NCBI RefSeq assembly: GCF_000243075.1 | Contig: NC_016745.1 | Span: 1,939,001 to 2,003,000 of the forward strand | Source: Oceanimonas sp. GK1 | Lineage (GTDB): Bacteria; Pseudomonadota; Gammaproteobacteria; Enterobacterales; Aeromonadaceae | DNA length: 64,000 nucleotides | Direction: 5' to 3' | In this document: one piece after another, positions 45,204-54,318 of the stretch | Layout: every line of letters begins with the position of its first letter | Numbering within the stretch: the stretch's first letter is position 1 | The notes under the pieces: model-generated | Told to the model about the DNA's origin: nothing | Database searches by the model: none | Seen by the model: the letters and a program-made list of their open reading frames with translations, nothing else | Position numbers and translations under genes: made by a program

Positions 45204-45809
45204 ATGACCCCTTTTCGTGTTGTCTCTTTGGCCTCGGCCGTTCTGGCCCTGAGTGCCTGTACCCTGCCCAATCCCTATACTTCCCAGCCGGCGCCGGTGA
45301 CCCCCGCCACGCCCGAGCCGGTGCGCCCTCCCGCGCTGCCCCAGCCGGCACCACCGCCACCGGTGATTGAGCTGCCCGACGCGCCGCCGGCCCCGCTGCC
45401 GGAAGCCAATAATGCCGCCATACAGCGGCTGGCCGACAACCTGGCCGCCCGGCTGAGTGCCAGTGCCGCCATCTCCGAGGTGAATGGTCCGGTACTGCTC
45501 GACGATATTCGCAATCAGGCCGGCAGCCCGGTAGACACCCGTGGCCTGACCGAGCGGCTGCAGGCGCAACTGAGCGGGGCGCTCAATTTTGTGAGCGGTC
45601 CCGAGGTCAACAGCCTGCGTCAGCAACTGGCCTACCAGAGTGGCCGGGCCGACATGGCCTCGCTGGTGCGTCTGGGCAAGCAAAGCGGGGCCGATTATCT
45701 GCTTTCCGGCAGCCTGCACCGGGCCGGCAGTGGCTTCAGCCTGCGGGCTCAGCTGATGGAACTGGCCAGCGGCGAGGTGTTGTGGTCCGACAGTGTCAGT
45801 GGACGCTGA
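45204..45809 (+). CDS. lpoB: LpoB-like activator of penicillin-binding protein 1b
   Basis: LpoB is an outer-membrane lipoprotein that reaches through the peptidoglycan to stimulate PBP1b. The 201-residue precursor has lipobox LSAC (Cys19), a proline-rich linker of about 50 residues (PATPEPVRPPALPQPAPPPP) and a C-terminal globular domain (ISEVNGPVLLDDIRNQAGSP, then GADYLLSGSLHR). The position between hinT and thiK matches E. coli and supports the symbol. The PBP1b gene itself is not in the window. It overlaps thiK by 17 bases. Confidence 0.88.
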   Translation: MTPFRVVSLASAVLALSACTLPNPYTSQPAPVTPATPEPVRPPALPQPAPPPPVIELPDAPPAPLPEANNAAIQRLADNLAARLSASAAISEVNGPVLLDDIRNQAGSPVDTRGLTERLQAQLSGALNFVSGPEVNSLRQQLAYQSGRADMASLVRLGKQSGADYLLSGSLHRAGSGFSLRAQLMELASGEVLWSDSVSGR

Positions 45810-46611
45810 GTCGCTGGGGGCCAGTCTGCCACCGGCACTGCGCGGCAGGCTGACGCCCCTGGCCGGTGGCCATACCAACCGCTGTTTTCGGCTGGACACC
45901 GGCCGGGGTCGTTACTGGCTGCGGCTGGGGTGTGATACGCCCGCCCGCCTGGGGATTGATCGCCGCGTGGAGCTGACGGCCCATCGCCTGGCGGCCGATG
46001 CCGGGCTGGCGCCGGCCATCCATTACGCCCGCCCCGAGTCCGGCCTGCTGGTGCTGGACTGGCTGGATGAGCTGGACTGGCGGCAGGCACCGGGCACGCT
46101 GGCCGCGCTGATGCCAAAGGTGGCCCGCCTGCACGGGCTTGATGGAGCGGGGCTGCCGCTGCTGAACCTGGCGCAACGGGCCGGGCATTACTTTGCCCAG
46201 CTGGCTGCGCCCCCGGCCTGGCTGGCGCCCCTGCTGGCGCAGTTTGAGCGTCCGGAGCTCAACCCGGATTTTGTTCCCGTGCCCTGCCATTGCGACCTGA
46301 CCGCCGGCAATGTGCTGGGCCCGCGGCCCTGGTTGGTGGACTGGGAATATGCGGCACTGGCGGATCCGGCCTTTGAGCTGGCGGTGATCGCCGACGACCG
46401 CGAACTGAACGACACCGGTTGTGCTGAGCTGCTGGCTCATTATCAGGCCGCCGGTGGCGCGGTGAGCCCGGCCCGGCTGCGTGCCCGCCTGCCCTGGGTA
46501 CAACTGCTGACCCTGCTGTGGGCCATGGTGCAATATCAGCACAGCGGGGCAGCGCAATACCAGGCATGGCTGGAGGCGGCGCGAGCGCGGTTAACCCTCA
46601 GCCTTGCATAA
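45793..46611 (+). CDS. thiK: Thiamine kinase-like phosphotransferase
   Basis: A 272-residue protein of the choline kinase/aminoglycoside phosphotransferase fold, placed where E. coli has thiK (thiamine kinase, salvage). The nucleotide loop is LAGGHTNRCFRL, the catalytic loop HCDLTAGNVL and the metal-binding DWEYA. The start is GTG at 45793, inside the end of lpoB; a second GTG at 45799 is possible. Substrate assignment rests on synteny; choline or another alcohol cannot be excluded. Confidence 0.82.
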   Translation: MSVDAESLGASLPPALRGRLTPLAGGHTNRCFRLDTGRGRYWLRLGCDTPARLGIDRRVELTAHRLAADAGLAPAIHYARPESGLLVLDWLDELDWRQAPGTLAALMPKVARLHGLDGAGLPLLNLAQRAGHYFAQLAAPPAWLAPLLAQFERPELNPDFVPVPCHCDLTAGNVLGPRPWLVDWEYAALADPAFELAVIADDRELNDTGCAELLAHYQAAGGAVSPARLRARLPWVQLLTLLWAMVQYQHSGAAQYQAWLEAARARLTLSLA

Positions 46612-46654
46612 CACTGTCATTTCAACACGGCCGCAGCGCGGCCCCGGAGCAAAC

Positions 46655-47665
46655 ATGGGTCCCTTTATTCTTGATGTGAACGGCTGTGAGCTGGAGGCGG
46701 AAGAGCGCGAGCTGCTCGAACATCCGGCGGTGGGCGGGGTGATATTTTTTGCCAGAAATTATCATGACCGCGCGCAGCTTACCGCCCTGGTGCGGGCCAT
46801 TCGGGCGGTGAAGCCCGGTCTGCTGCTGACCGTGGATCACGAAGGCGGCCGGGTACAGCGTTTTCGCGATGGGTTCTTTCCGCTGCCGGCACCGGGCAAA
46901 TTGGCCGGCCTGGATCACCCCGAGCGGCAAGCCCTGCTGGCCGACGCCGGCTGGCTGATGGCCGCCGAGCTGCTGGCCCACGACATTGATCTCAGCTTTG
47001 CGCCGGTGCTCGATCTGGAGCGGGGCAGCGAGGTGATCGGCGATCGCAGCTTTGGCGCCGATCCCGCGCCGGTGATCGATAATGCCGGCGCCTATATCGG
47101 GGGCATGAAGGCGGCCGGCATGGCGGCGGTGGCCAAGCATTTCCCCGGCCATGGCAGCGTGCGTGCCGACTCCCACACCGAAAGCCCGGTGGACGAGCGG
47201 GAGCTTGCCGAAATAGAGCAGGCCGATCTGGTGCCCTTTCAAACCCTGATTGCGCAAGGAGTGATCCAGGGAGTGATGCCCGCCCATGTGATTTACAACA
47301 CCGTGGATGAGCGGCCGGCGGGTTTTTCCGAATTCTGGCTGAAGGAGGTCTTGCGCCGCCGGCTGGGCTTTCATGGCCTGATTTTCAGCGACGATCTCAC
47401 CATGGAAGGGGCCGCCGTGGCCGGAGGCTATGCCGAGCGGGCGCGCCAGGCGCTGGCGGCGGGCTGCGACCTGCTGCTGGCCTGCAACCACAGGCCCGGT
47501 GCCGTGGCCATTATCGACAGCCTGCCCCATGACCTTCAGCGGGATCTGTCTTCCCTGCGCAAGCAGGACAACGCCGGCCCGGCTCACCTTTATGGCAGCC
47601 AGCGCTGGCGCGACGCCGCCGGGCGGCTGCGGCGCATTGGCGCCGAGCTTGGCTGGAACGATTGA
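46655..47665 (+). CDS. nagZ: Beta-N-acetylglucosaminidase NagZ
   Basis: NagZ is the cytoplasmic GH3 enzyme that removes GlcNAc from anhydromuropeptides during wall recycling. The 336-residue protein starts MGPFILDVNGCELEAEE, with the general acid/base pair in KHFPGHGSVRADSH (the flexible Asp-His loop), VDHEGGRVQRFRDGF, and the nucleophile region SDDLTMEG. CCGGAGC precedes the start at 46655; the frame before it belongs to the thiK tail. Last gene before the ndh regulatory gap. Confidence 0.95.
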   Translation: MGPFILDVNGCELEAEERELLEHPAVGGVIFFARNYHDRAQLTALVRAIRAVKPGLLLTVDHEGGRVQRFRDGFFPLPAPGKLAGLDHPERQALLADAGWLMAAELLAHDIDLSFAPVLDLERGSEVIGDRSFGADPAPVIDNAGAYIGGMKAAGMAAVAKHFPGHGSVRADSHTESPVDERELAEIEQADLVPFQTLIAQGVIQGVMPAHVIYNTVDERPAGFSEFWLKEVLRRRLGFHGLIFSDDLTMEGAAVAGGYAERARQALAAGCDLLLACNHRPGAVAIIDSLPHDLQRDLSSLRKQDNAGPAHLYGSQRWRDAAGRLRRIGAELGWND

Positions 47666-47691
47666 AACGGTAGTTATTTTTATGTGAAAAT

Positions 47692-47717
47692 AAAGTTGTG
47701 AAATCAATCACAACTTT
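47692..47717. promoter_or_regulatory. CRP-type binding site upstream of ndh
   Basis: A perfect 10-bp inverted repeat AAAGTTGTGA-N6-TCACAACTTT contains the CRP core TGTGA-N6-TCACA (47697-47712). It lies 103 bases before the ndh start and 27 after the nagZ stop. No clear -35/-10 was assigned, so activation versus repression cannot be said. Confidence 0.7.
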
Positions 47718-47728
47718 TACAATGGTGC

Positions 47729-47796
47729 CCGCCTCAACCGAGGCGGTCATTCAAGAGTCTGCCGCTATGGAACCGCCATAGCCGCAGGTTTTTTAT
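47729..47796 (+). terminator. Tandem hairpins ending nagZ or leading ndh
   Basis: A small stem CCGCCTC-AACC-GAGGCGG (47729-47746) is followed by a 12-bp stem with one mismatch, CTGCCGCTATGG/CCATAGCCGCAG (47759-47787), then GTTTTTTAT. The second has terminator form. It lies downstream of the CRP-like site and 18 bases before ndh, so it could terminate nagZ transcripts or attenuate ndh. Confidence 0.75.
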
Positions 47797-47814
47797 CTTT
47801 GACGAGGTTTGAAC

Positions 47815-49107
47815 ATGACACGCATTATCGTGGTCGGCGGCGGGGCCGGCGGGCTGGAGCTGGTAACCAAGCTGGGGCGTCAACTGGGTCGCAAGGGCAA
47901 GGCGGAAGTGATCCTGGTGGATCGCAACCGGACTCACTTGTGGAAGCCGCTGCTGCACGAAGTGGCCACCGGCGCCATGGACACCGGCATGGACGGCCTG
48001 AGTTACCGCTCCCAGGCCCATAACCATGGCTTCAGCTTTCATCTGGGCACCCTGACCGACATCGATCGTGAGCAAAAGCAGATCAAGCTGGCGCCGCTGG
48101 CCGACGACAGCGGCAAGCAGGTGGTGGGCGAACGCACCCTCAGCTACGACATTCTGGTGATGGCCATCGGCTCGGTATCGAACGACTTTGGTACACCGGG
48201 GGTGAGCGAGCACTGCATTTTCCTCGACAGCCCCCAGCAGGCCGAGCGTTTTCACAATGAGCTGATGAACCGTTTTTTGCAGTATGCCGAAAGCGACACC
48301 GTGGACGAAAAAGTGGACATCGCCATTGTGGGGGGCGGCGCCACCGGGGTGGAGCTGTCGGCCGAGCTTTATAATGCGGTGGAGCACCTGAGTGCCTACG
48401 GCTTTAAAAAGCTGAACCGGGACTGTTTGCGGCTGACCCTGGTGGAAGCCGGCCCGCGCATTCTGCCGGCACTGCCCGAGCGCATTTCCGCCATGGCCCA
48501 CAAGGAGCTGCGTGAGCTCGGCGTGGATGTGCGGGTGGGCACCATGGTGGTGGAAGCCACCGCCGACGGCCTGAAAACCAAAAATGACGAGCTGATCCCC
48601 GCCAACCTCATGGTATGGGCCGCCGGTATCAAGGCGCCGGATTTTATGAAGGACATTGCCGGGCTGGAAACCAACCGTATCAACCAGCTGGCGGTCAAGG
48701 ACACCCTGCAAACCACCCGTGACGACAGCATTTTCGTGATTGGCGACTGCGCCTTCTGTCTGCAGGCCGATGGCAAGCCGGTGCCGCCCCGGGCCCAGTC
48801 GGCCCACCAGATGGCGAGCCTCGCCTATGACAACATTCTTGCCAGCCTCAGTGGCCGTGCGCTCAAGCCCTATGTGTACAAGGATCATGGCTCCCTGGTG
48901 AACCTGAGCCGCTACAGCACAGTGGGATCCTTGATGGGCAACCTGATGCGCGGCTCCATGATGGTGGAAGGCCGCATCGCCCGTACCGTCTATGTGTCGC
49001 TGTACCGCATGCACCAGGTGGCGCTGCACGGCTACACCCGCACCGGCCTGATGATGCTGGTGGGGCGCATCAACCGCTTTTTGCGCCCGCGGCTGAAACT
49101 GCACTGA
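47815..49107 (+). CDS. ndh: Type II NADH dehydrogenase (NDH-2)
   Basis: NDH-2 oxidises NADH with quinone at the inner membrane without pumping protons. The 430-residue flavoprotein has the FAD motif [14 protein letters not shown] near residue 8, a second dinucleotide motif [14 protein letters not shown] near 173, and VIGDCAF near 305. The C-terminal amphipathic region ([25 protein letters not shown]) anchors it to the membrane. GAGG precedes ATG 47815. Same position as E. coli ndh after nagZ, and probably under CRP-type and attenuator control from the 149-base leader. Confidence 0.95.
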   Translation: MTRIIVVGGGAGGLELVTKLGRQLGRKGKAEVILVDRNRTHLWKPLLHEVATGAMDTGMDGLSYRSQAHNHGFSFHLGTLTDIDREQKQIKLAPLADDSGKQVVGERTLSYDILVMAIGSVSNDFGTPGVSEHCIFLDSPQQAERFHNELMNRFLQYAESDTVDEKVDIAIVGGGATGVELSAELYNAVEHLSAYGFKKLNRDCLRLTLVEAGPRILPALPERISAMAHKELRELGVDVRVGTMVVEATADGLKTKNDELIPANLMVWAAGIKAPDFMKDIAGLETNRINQLAVKDTLQTTRDDSIFVIGDCAFCLQADGKPVPPRAQSAHQMASLAYDNILASLSGRALKPYVYKDHGSLVNLSRYSTVGSLMGNLMRGSMMVEGRIARTVYVSLYRMHQVALHGYTRTGLMMLVGRINRFLRPRLKLH

Positions 49108-49110
49108 TCT

Positions 49111-49258
49111 TCTGGAGCGCGGGCAGCTTGCCCGCGCTCTGCCCGGGGCTGTGTAATGGTGCTGGAGCGCAGGCAGCCTGCCTGCAACTTGCCGCGCAGC
49201 GGCAAGCCTGTCAGGGTGCTGCTTCGTGTTCATGGATTTCCGCCTGCGCGGAAATGAC
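49111..49258. repeat. Repeat cluster between ndh and cobQ
   Basis: Family C units lie at 49111-49135 (identical to 3892-3916) and 49162-49184 (a variant with AGGCAGCCTGCCT). A family B unit, GATTTCCGCCTGCGCGGAAATGAC, is at 49235-49258. No gene and no recognisable cobalamin riboswitch were seen in the 219-base gap. Confidence 0.75.
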
Positions 49259-49326
49259 CAAAGGAGCTCCAGTCCACCAAGTGTGCTAAGGTGCAGCCCA
49301 GTTTCAAACCAGCCTTAATGCCAGCC

Positions 49327-50856
49327 ATGACCAGCTCTTCTAACCAGGCACTCACCCTGATGGTGCAGGGCACCGCCTCCGACGCCGGTAAAACCACCCT
49401 GGTGGCCGGACTGTGCCGGGTGTTTGCCCGCCGCGGCTTGCGCGTGGCCCCCTTCAAGCCCCAGAACATGGCGCTGAACAGCGCCGTGACCTGCGACGGC
49501 GGTGAAATTGGCCGGGCCCAGGCGTTGCAGGCGGTGGCCTGTGGCGTGCCGGCCCATACCGACTTCAACCCGGTGCTGCTCAAGCCCCAGAGCGACACCC
49601 GCGCCCAGGTGATCGTGCAGGGCCGGGCGCTGTCGGTGGTGGAAGCCAACGACTTTTTCGGCCCCGGTGCCCGTCATTACAAACAGCGGGTGATGACGGC
49701 GGTGCTCGATTCTTTTGACCGCCTGCGCAAGGCTTACGAACGGGTGCTGGTGGAAGGGGCGGGCAGCCCGGCGGAGATCAACCTGCGTGACAACGACATT
49801 GCCAACATGGGCTTTGCCGAAGCCGCCGACTGCCCGGTGATCCTGGTGGCCGACATCGACAAGGGCGGGGTGTTCGCCCAGCTTTACGGCACCCTGATGC
49901 TGCTGAGCGAGGCGGAGCGGGCGCGGGTCAAGGGGCTGGTGATCAATCGTTTTCGCGGCGATATTGGCCTGCTGGAAAGTGGCCTGACCATGATTGAAGC
50001 GCTCACCGGCAAACCGGTGCTGGGGGTGGTGCCCTACCTCGATAACCTGGTGCTGGATGCCGAAGACGCCATTGCCCACCACACCTCCGCCAGCAGCGAC
50101 GAGCGGCCGCTGAAAGTAGTGGTGCTGGTCACCCCGCGCATCAGCAATCACACCGACGTCGATGCCCTGCGCCTGCATCCACGGGTGGAGTTGACCCTGG
50201 TGCATGCGGGTTCAAGCCCGGCGCAGTGCCCCGCCGCCGATCTGGTGATTTTGCCCGGCAGCAAGGCGGTGCGGGATGACCTGGCGGTGCTCAGGGGCAA
50301 CGGCTGGCAGGCCTGGCTGGACCGTCATCTGCGTTATGGCGGCAAGCTCATCGGGATTTGCGGTGGTTACCAGATGCTGGGCGAGCGCATTGACGACCCC
50401 CAGGGACTGGAAAGTGCCGCGGGTAGCAGTGACGGCCTGGGCTATCTGCCCATGACCACCATTCTGGAAACCGGCAAGCAGTTACGCAATGTGACCGGCA
50501 CCCTGAGCCTTGACGGCGTCTCCCGTCCCGTGCACGGCTATGAAATTCACTGTGGCCGAAGTGAGGCAAGGAGAAAGCAGGCAGCTCCCTTTATGCTCGC
50601 CTCCGAGGGCGGTGTGCCGCAACCGGACGGCATGATCTCAAGCGATAACCAGGTGCTGGGCACCTATCTGCACGGCCTGTTCGACAGCGTGGAGGCCTGC
50701 AACGCTCTGCTGGCCTGGGCCGGCTTGAATGACAGCCGCCAGGCGGTGGCGCTGGATGCACTGCGCGAGGCCAGCCTCAACCGGCTGGCCGACAGCCTGG
50801 AAACGCACCTGAACCTGGACCTGATTGAACAAATGATGCAACCGACTACGCAATAA
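49327..50856 (+). CDS. cobQ: Cobyric acid synthase CobQ/CbiP
   Basis: CobQ amidates four side chains of adenosylcobyrinic acid diamide using glutamine and ATP. The 509-residue protein has an N-terminal P-loop-like ATPase domain ([16 protein letters not shown], then [10 protein letters not shown]) and a C-terminal triad-type glutamine amidotransferase domain with [11 protein letters not shown] (nucleophile Cys345) and [11 protein letters not shown] 49327 is favoured over upstream ATGs by family N-terminus. It is ten bases before cobO. The window lacks cbi/cob genes for ring synthesis, so salvage of cobyric acid or a split pathway is possible. Confidence 0.94.
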   Translation: MTSSSNQALTLMVQGTASDAGKTTLVAGLCRVFARRGLRVAPFKPQNMALNSAVTCDGGEIGRAQALQAVACGVPAHTDFNPVLLKPQSDTRAQVIVQGRALSVVEANDFFGPGARHYKQRVMTAVLDSFDRLRKAYERVLVEGAGSPAEINLRDNDIANMGFAEAADCPVILVADIDKGGVFAQLYGTLMLLSEAERARVKGLVINRFRGDIGLLESGLTMIEALTGKPVLGVVPYLDNLVLDAEDAIAHHTSASSDERPLKVVVLVTPRISNHTDVDALRLHPRVELTLVHAGSSPAQCPAADLVILPGSKAVRDDLAVLRGNGWQAWLDRHLRYGGKLIGICGGYQMLGERIDDPQGLESAAGSSDGLGYLPMTTILETGKQLRNVTGTLSLDGVSRPVHGYEIHCGRSEARRKQAAPFMLASEGGVPQPDGMISSDNQVLGTYLHGLFDSVEACNALLAWAGLNDSRQAVALDALREASLNRLADSLETHLNLDLIEQMMQPTTQ

Positions 50857-50865
50857 GGACCCCCC

Positions 50866-51483
50866 ATGAGCAATGAGCAGAATCGTGAACAGCTAAAGGC
50901 CGAGCGCCACCAGCAACGCCAGCAAAAGGTCAAGGAAGCGGTCGATGCCAAGGTGGCCGCCGCCACCGACGAACGCGGCGTGTTGATGGTGATCACCGGT
51001 AACGGCAAGGGCAAGAGCACCGCCGGCTTTGGCACCGTGGCCCGGGCCGTGGGCCACGGCAAAAAGGCCGCCGTGGTACAGTTTATCAAGGGGGGCTGGG
51101 ACTGTGGCGAGCGCAATTTGCTGCAACAGGTGGGCGTGCCCTTTGTGGTGATGAACACCGGCTTTACCTGGGAAACCCAGAACCGGGAAAAGGACATGGA
51201 AGCCTGTGAGCAGACCTGGCGGCCGGCGGAGCAAATGCTGGCCGATCCCAGTATCGATCTGGTGCTGCTCGACGAACTCACCTACATGGTGGCCTACCAC
51301 TATCTGGATCTGGAGCGGGTGCTCACCGCCCTGAAAAACCGCCCGGCCCACCAGCATGTGGTGATCACCGGCCGTGGTTGCCACCGCGCCATTATTGAGC
51401 TGGCCGACACCGTGAGCGAAGTGCAGTCGGTAAAACACGCCTTTGAAGCCGGGGTAAAGGCTCAGCCAGGCTTTGATTACTGA
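50866..51483 (+). CDS. cobO: Corrinoid adenosyltransferase CobO/BtuR
   Basis: The enzyme moves the 5'-deoxyadenosyl group of ATP onto Co(I) corrinoids. The 205-residue CobA/CobO/BtuR family protein has a charged N-terminal helix that covers the corrinoid, the P-loop GNGKGKSTAGFG at about residues 45-56, and LLDELTYMVAYHYL. AAGGACC lies before the start. It forms a two-gene unit with cobQ and meets the convergent small membrane gene with seven bases of overlap. Confidence 0.95.
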   Translation: MSNEQNREQLKAERHQQRQQKVKEAVDAKVAAATDERGVLMVITGNGKGKSTAGFGTVARAVGHGKKAAVVQFIKGGWDCGERNLLQQVGVPFVVMNTGFTWETQNREKDMEACEQTWRPAEQMLADPSIDLVLLDELTYMVAYHYLDLERVLTALKNRPAHQHVVITGRGCHRAIIELADTVSEVQSVKHAFEAGVKAQPGFDY

Positions 51484-51704
51484 GGGCGGTCGTTTTCCCG
51501 CTTCATCAGCACAAAGGTGAGGTACATCTTGGTGGGCAGGGAGAGCGCCATGCCCACCGCCACGCAGCCGGCGCTGATCAAAATGCCCTTTACCCCCAGC
51601 GGCTCCATATGGCTGCTGTTGTGCAGGTAAACCCCCAGCACAATCAGCATAATGCCAATGATCATGGCGGTTTTCAGCACCCGGATCAGCATGGTATCGG
51701 ACAT
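51477..51704 (-). CDS. Small two-helix membrane protein
   Basis: An unrecognised 75-residue protein with two membrane helices (TAMIIGIMLIVLGVYLH and ILISAGCVAVGMALSL) and a basic C-terminus (MKRENDRPQ). The start at 51704 has TGGAGG upstream; 51728 has no site. It is convergent with cobO, overlapping by seven bases, and is downstream of the FMN reductase gene on the same strand. Confidence 0.7.
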   Translation of the reverse strand: MSDTMLIRVLKTAMIIGIMLIVLGVYLHNSSHMEPLGVKGILISAGCVAVGMALSLPTKMYLTFVLMKRENDRPQ

Positions 51705-51782
51705 AATGCCTCCAGCCAGCATGTTCATATTAACTACAGGCTAGTACACCGCAGGCGACGCCGGATTGATGCAGATCAGCCG

Positions 51783-52442
51783 TTATGGCGCATTGCGCTG
51801 GGATGGATCCCGGTTAAAGCTTTTGATCAGCGCGTGGGGATCACGCTGCCGGCGGTGTTCGCTGGCGGCCTGGGCCCACCAGAGCAGCTGACTGAAACTG
51901 CGACCGAAATAATCAAACCAGGCAGCCTGATCCTCTCCTGCCTGCACCGAGCCGTCCGTCTCGAATACCTCCTGTGCTCTGGGCACATGGATCATGGCGG
52001 AAACCGGCAGGCAGCCCAGCTCGGAAAGAAAGGTACGCATGCCAATGGCAGCCCGCATGCCGCCCCATTGCCCCGCCGAGTAGGTCACAATGGCACTCGG
52101 CTTGTAGGAAAACAGCGAACTGCCGAAATGGTTCAGCAGGTTGGCCAGCGCCGGGCTCATGGAATGGTTGTATTCCGGGCTGATCATGATGAAACCGTCG
52201 GATGAGGCGATCTTTTCTGCCAGCCTGTCGAGGGCGGCCGGCGCCTTGCCACCGGCATAGGCAAAATGCGGCTTGAAAACCGGCTCCAGCGGGTAGTCCA
52301 GCGCATCGATCAACTCTATTTCATGCTCAGCAAAGCGCTCGTGCAGGCAGGCCAGGCAGGCTTTTGCCACACGAACCCCCAAACGGGCCGGCCGGGGTGG
52401 TGTGCTGTCCCGGACGGTACCCAGAAAAACCAGTAATTTCAT
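51783..52442 (-). CDS. NADPH-dependent FMN reductase-family flavoprotein
   Basis: A 219-residue flavodoxin-like protein. The FMN phosphate loop is near LGTVRDSTPPR (residues 6-16), and the family motif ISPEYNHSMSPALANLLNHF is near residue 90, followed by YSAGQWGGMRA. Relatives reduce FMN, azo dyes or quinones with NAD(P)H. The C-terminal ~30 residues (WAQAASEHRRQRDPHALIKS) are helical. AAGGAG precedes the start at 52442. It is divergent from the small cysteine protein gene at 52597. Confidence 0.88.
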   Translation of the reverse strand: MKLLVFLGTVRDSTPPRPARLGVRVAKACLACLHERFAEHEIELIDALDYPLEPVFKPHFAYAGGKAPAALDRLAEKIASSDGFIMISPEYNHSMSPALANLLNHFGSSLFSYKPSAIVTYSAGQWGGMRAAIGMRTFLSELGCLPVSAMIHVPRAQEVFETDGSVQAGEDQAAWFDYFGRSFSQLLWWAQAASEHRRQRDPHALIKSFNRDPSQRNAP

Positions 52443-52596
52443 TGACGAATGCTCCTTAACGGACAAGCTGCAGCGGGCTGCTGCCGGTAATCAATCAGTG
52501 GTTTTGACCCAGATCAGAATGCACGGCGCTGCCGGGCGTATGCTGACGAGGTTTGAGTTTATCTGTTGCCGCACGGTTTGGCGGCAGGAGCGCATT

Positions 52597-52872
52597 ATGT
52601 CTCACAAACCCGACCGGCTCACCGCCATGGGGGAGCTTATCGCCCAGGCCAAGGCCACTTTTCCCCTTTACGAGTCCGACACCTTTGTGTGCGGCACCGG
52701 CAACAACTGCATTGGCTGCCCCAAAAAGCTGATGGAGTTGCTTGATGCCGAGCTCAGCTATTGGGAGCACCAGGTCAGGCGGGGCATACCGCCCCACTTT
52801 GATGACATCCGCCGTTTCGGCAAGCTGTGCCAAAGTGTGAAGCGCGGCCTGGTGCGTAACCAAATCCTTTAA
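52597..52872 (+). CDS. Small cysteine-containing protein of unknown function
   Basis: A soluble 91-residue protein, unrecognised. It has a conserved-looking cluster CGTGNNCIGCPKKLMELLD (residues about 33-51; cysteines spaced C-x6-C-x2-C) that could bind iron-sulphur or zinc, plus one later cysteine (LCQSVKRG). CAGGAGCG precedes the start. It overlaps the convergent HIT gene by four bases. The pattern suggests a metal site but no family could be named. Confidence 0.7.
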   Translation: MSHKPDRLTAMGELIAQAKATFPLYESDTFVCGTGNNCIGCPKKLMELLDAELSYWEHQVRRGIPPHFDDIRRFGKLCQSVKRGLVRNQIL

Positions 52873-53336
52873 TCTTGCTCCGCCACACGGCGAATATGCG
52901 CCGCCAGGGCGGCCAGCTCGGCGTCGTCGGCGCGGTGGCTGTCGTGGGACGACAAATAGCCCTCGTAGCGATCGAAATACTTTTCCCGTACCGACTCAAT
53001 GGCCTGAAACGCCGAGTTGTTGCCGGTGCCGTGCATGGGGAACAGCTTGCTGTGCAGGTGATCCACGCCGTAACCCTCAAAAAACAGGCCGGTGCGGGCC
53101 ACGTCGTCAAAGGACTGATCCAGCAGCCGCGCTACTCGCTTGGTGGCAATGATGAGCTTGCTCAGCACTGCGTCCGGGGCGTCAAAGGCATAGCTGGGGT
53201 GGTGCGCTTTTGGGATCACCACGGTAAAGCCCCTGGTGTTGGGAAAAATGGACAGAAACGCCAGGTGTTCCTCGTCTTCCCATACCTTGTGGCAGGGCGC
53301 TCTGCCCGCCACGATGTCACAGAAAATGCAGCTCAT
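52869..53336 (-). CDS. HIT-family hydrolase
   Basis: A 155-residue nucleotide-binding protein of the HIT fold, distinct from HinT. It starts with CIFCDIVAGRAP (a Cys-x2-Cys pair) and carries the active loop DHLHSKLFPMHG near residue 95; the nucleophile histidine is kept while the third histidine of the triad is a lysine, a variant I know from other proteobacterial members. It overlaps the lysR-type gene by four bases and is translated with it. Substrate unknown. Confidence 0.87.
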   Translation of the reverse strand: MSCIFCDIVAGRAPCHKVWEDEEHLAFLSIFPNTRGFTVVIPKAHHPSYAFDAPDAVLSKLIIATKRVARLLDQSFDDVARTGLFFEGYGVDHLHSKLFPMHGTGNNSAFQAIESVREKYFDRYEGYLSSHDSHRADDAELAALAAHIRRVAEQD

Positions 53337-54223
53337 GATTGCTTCCTTGGTTGCGTTAATGAAGTTTTGGCCACGCCCAGCACGGTGTTAACCCGGCTGG
53401 GCACCGGTTTGTGACGATGGGTGGCCGCATAAATGGTTTCACTGATCGGGTGGGGCAGGGCATGGGCGCGAATGAGTTCCGGCTGAGGAAAGGCCGCCAC
53501 CGCATGGGCCGGCAGCACGGTAAAGCCCAGTCCCAGGCTCACCGGCGCCAGAATCAGGCCGATCTGATTAGAAAAACCGGTGCAGGCAAACTGGCTTACA
53601 TGCTCAAACTCGGCAAAGTTGGCACCCAGCAGCAGGCCGGCGTGGTGGCTGCCGTCCGGATGATCAATAAAGCCCAGTGTCAGCAAAGTGAGCCAGTCCG
53701 GCTCAGTCATGGTGGCAGGGGTCACCAGCAGCAGCGCCTCTTCGGCCATGGCCCGGCACTGCACCGCCTCATGGCCGGACGGCCGGGTCATCAGCCCCAG
53801 CTCCACCGAGTTGCCGGCCACCGCCTGCTCCACACTGGCGTTGGGGGCAAAGCGATAGTCGATGATGAGTCCGGCATGCTGGCACTGCAAGGCCAGCAGT
53901 TGCGGATACAGCTTGAGGCCCACGCTGCCCGGCGACATTACCCGTACCTGCCCCGTAAAGGGATCGTCCTGTCCCACCCGCTGCTCCAGACCCGACAACG
54001 ACTGCAAAATATCCCTGGCCTCGGCAAACAGCCGTTCGCCGGCATCGGTGAGAGTAACCCCCTTGCCCTGGCGGACCAGCAGCGCCACACCGAAATGCTC
54101 CTCCAGCTTGCGCACATGCTGGCTGACCCCCGACTGGGTCATGTGCAGCCGCTCGGCGGTGCGGGTGAAATGGCCCACTTCCACCAGGGTGCAAAAGCTG
54201 CGTAGCCACACCGGGTTAATCAT
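53333..54223 (-). CDS. LysR-type transcriptional regulator
   Basis: A 296-residue LysR-family regulator: winged helix-turn-helix at residues about 2-60 (LVEVGHFTRTAERLHMTQSG, then VSQHVRKLE), followed by a periplasmic-binding-like effector domain. It is divergent from the VOC gene, and a perfect 14-bp inverted repeat (54216-54271) spans its own start codon, which suggests autoregulation and control of the VOC gene. Co-transcribed with the HIT gene. Confidence 0.93.
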   Translation of the reverse strand: MINPVWLRSFCTLVEVGHFTRTAERLHMTQSGVSQHVRKLEEHFGVALLVRQGKGVTLTDAGERLFAEARDILQSLSGLEQRVGQDDPFTGQVRVMSPGSVGLKLYPQLLALQCQHAGLIIDYRFAPNASVEQAVAGNSVELGLMTRPSGHEAVQCRAMAEEALLLVTPATMTEPDWLTLLTLGFIDHPDGSHHAGLLLGANFAEFEHVSQFACTGFSNQIGLILAPVSLGLGFTVLPAHAVAAFPQPELIRAHALPHPISETIYAATHRHKPVPSRVNTVLGVAKTSLTQPRKQS

Positions 54224-54271
54224 TAAAAAACATACTCATAATTATGAAGAATGATAATTTTTAATGATTAA
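54216..54271. promoter_or_regulatory. Operator-like inverted repeat between lysR and VOC genes
   Basis: TTAATCATTAAAAA (54216-54229) and TTTTTAATGATTAA (54258-54271) form a perfect 14-bp inverted repeat with 28 bases between. A 10-bp palindrome, CATAATTATG, lies in the middle at 54237-54246. The left arm includes the LysR start codon (54221-54223). The size and AT-rich dyad are typical of LysR regulator sites. Confidence 0.7.
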
Positions 54272-54318
54272 AGCACTTGCGTAAGCTCACCTCAACCACA
54301 ACAACGAAGGTGAGTGTT

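Noticed and set aside
49108-49326. Cobalamin riboswitch upstream of cobQ
   Set aside because: The gap is made of dispersed hairpin repeats; no B12-box-like core was seen.
53030-53065. Missing third histidine in the HIT triad
   Set aside because: The DHLHSKLFPMHG variant is, as far as I know, the normal form in this proteobacterial subfamily and the nucleophile histidine is present.
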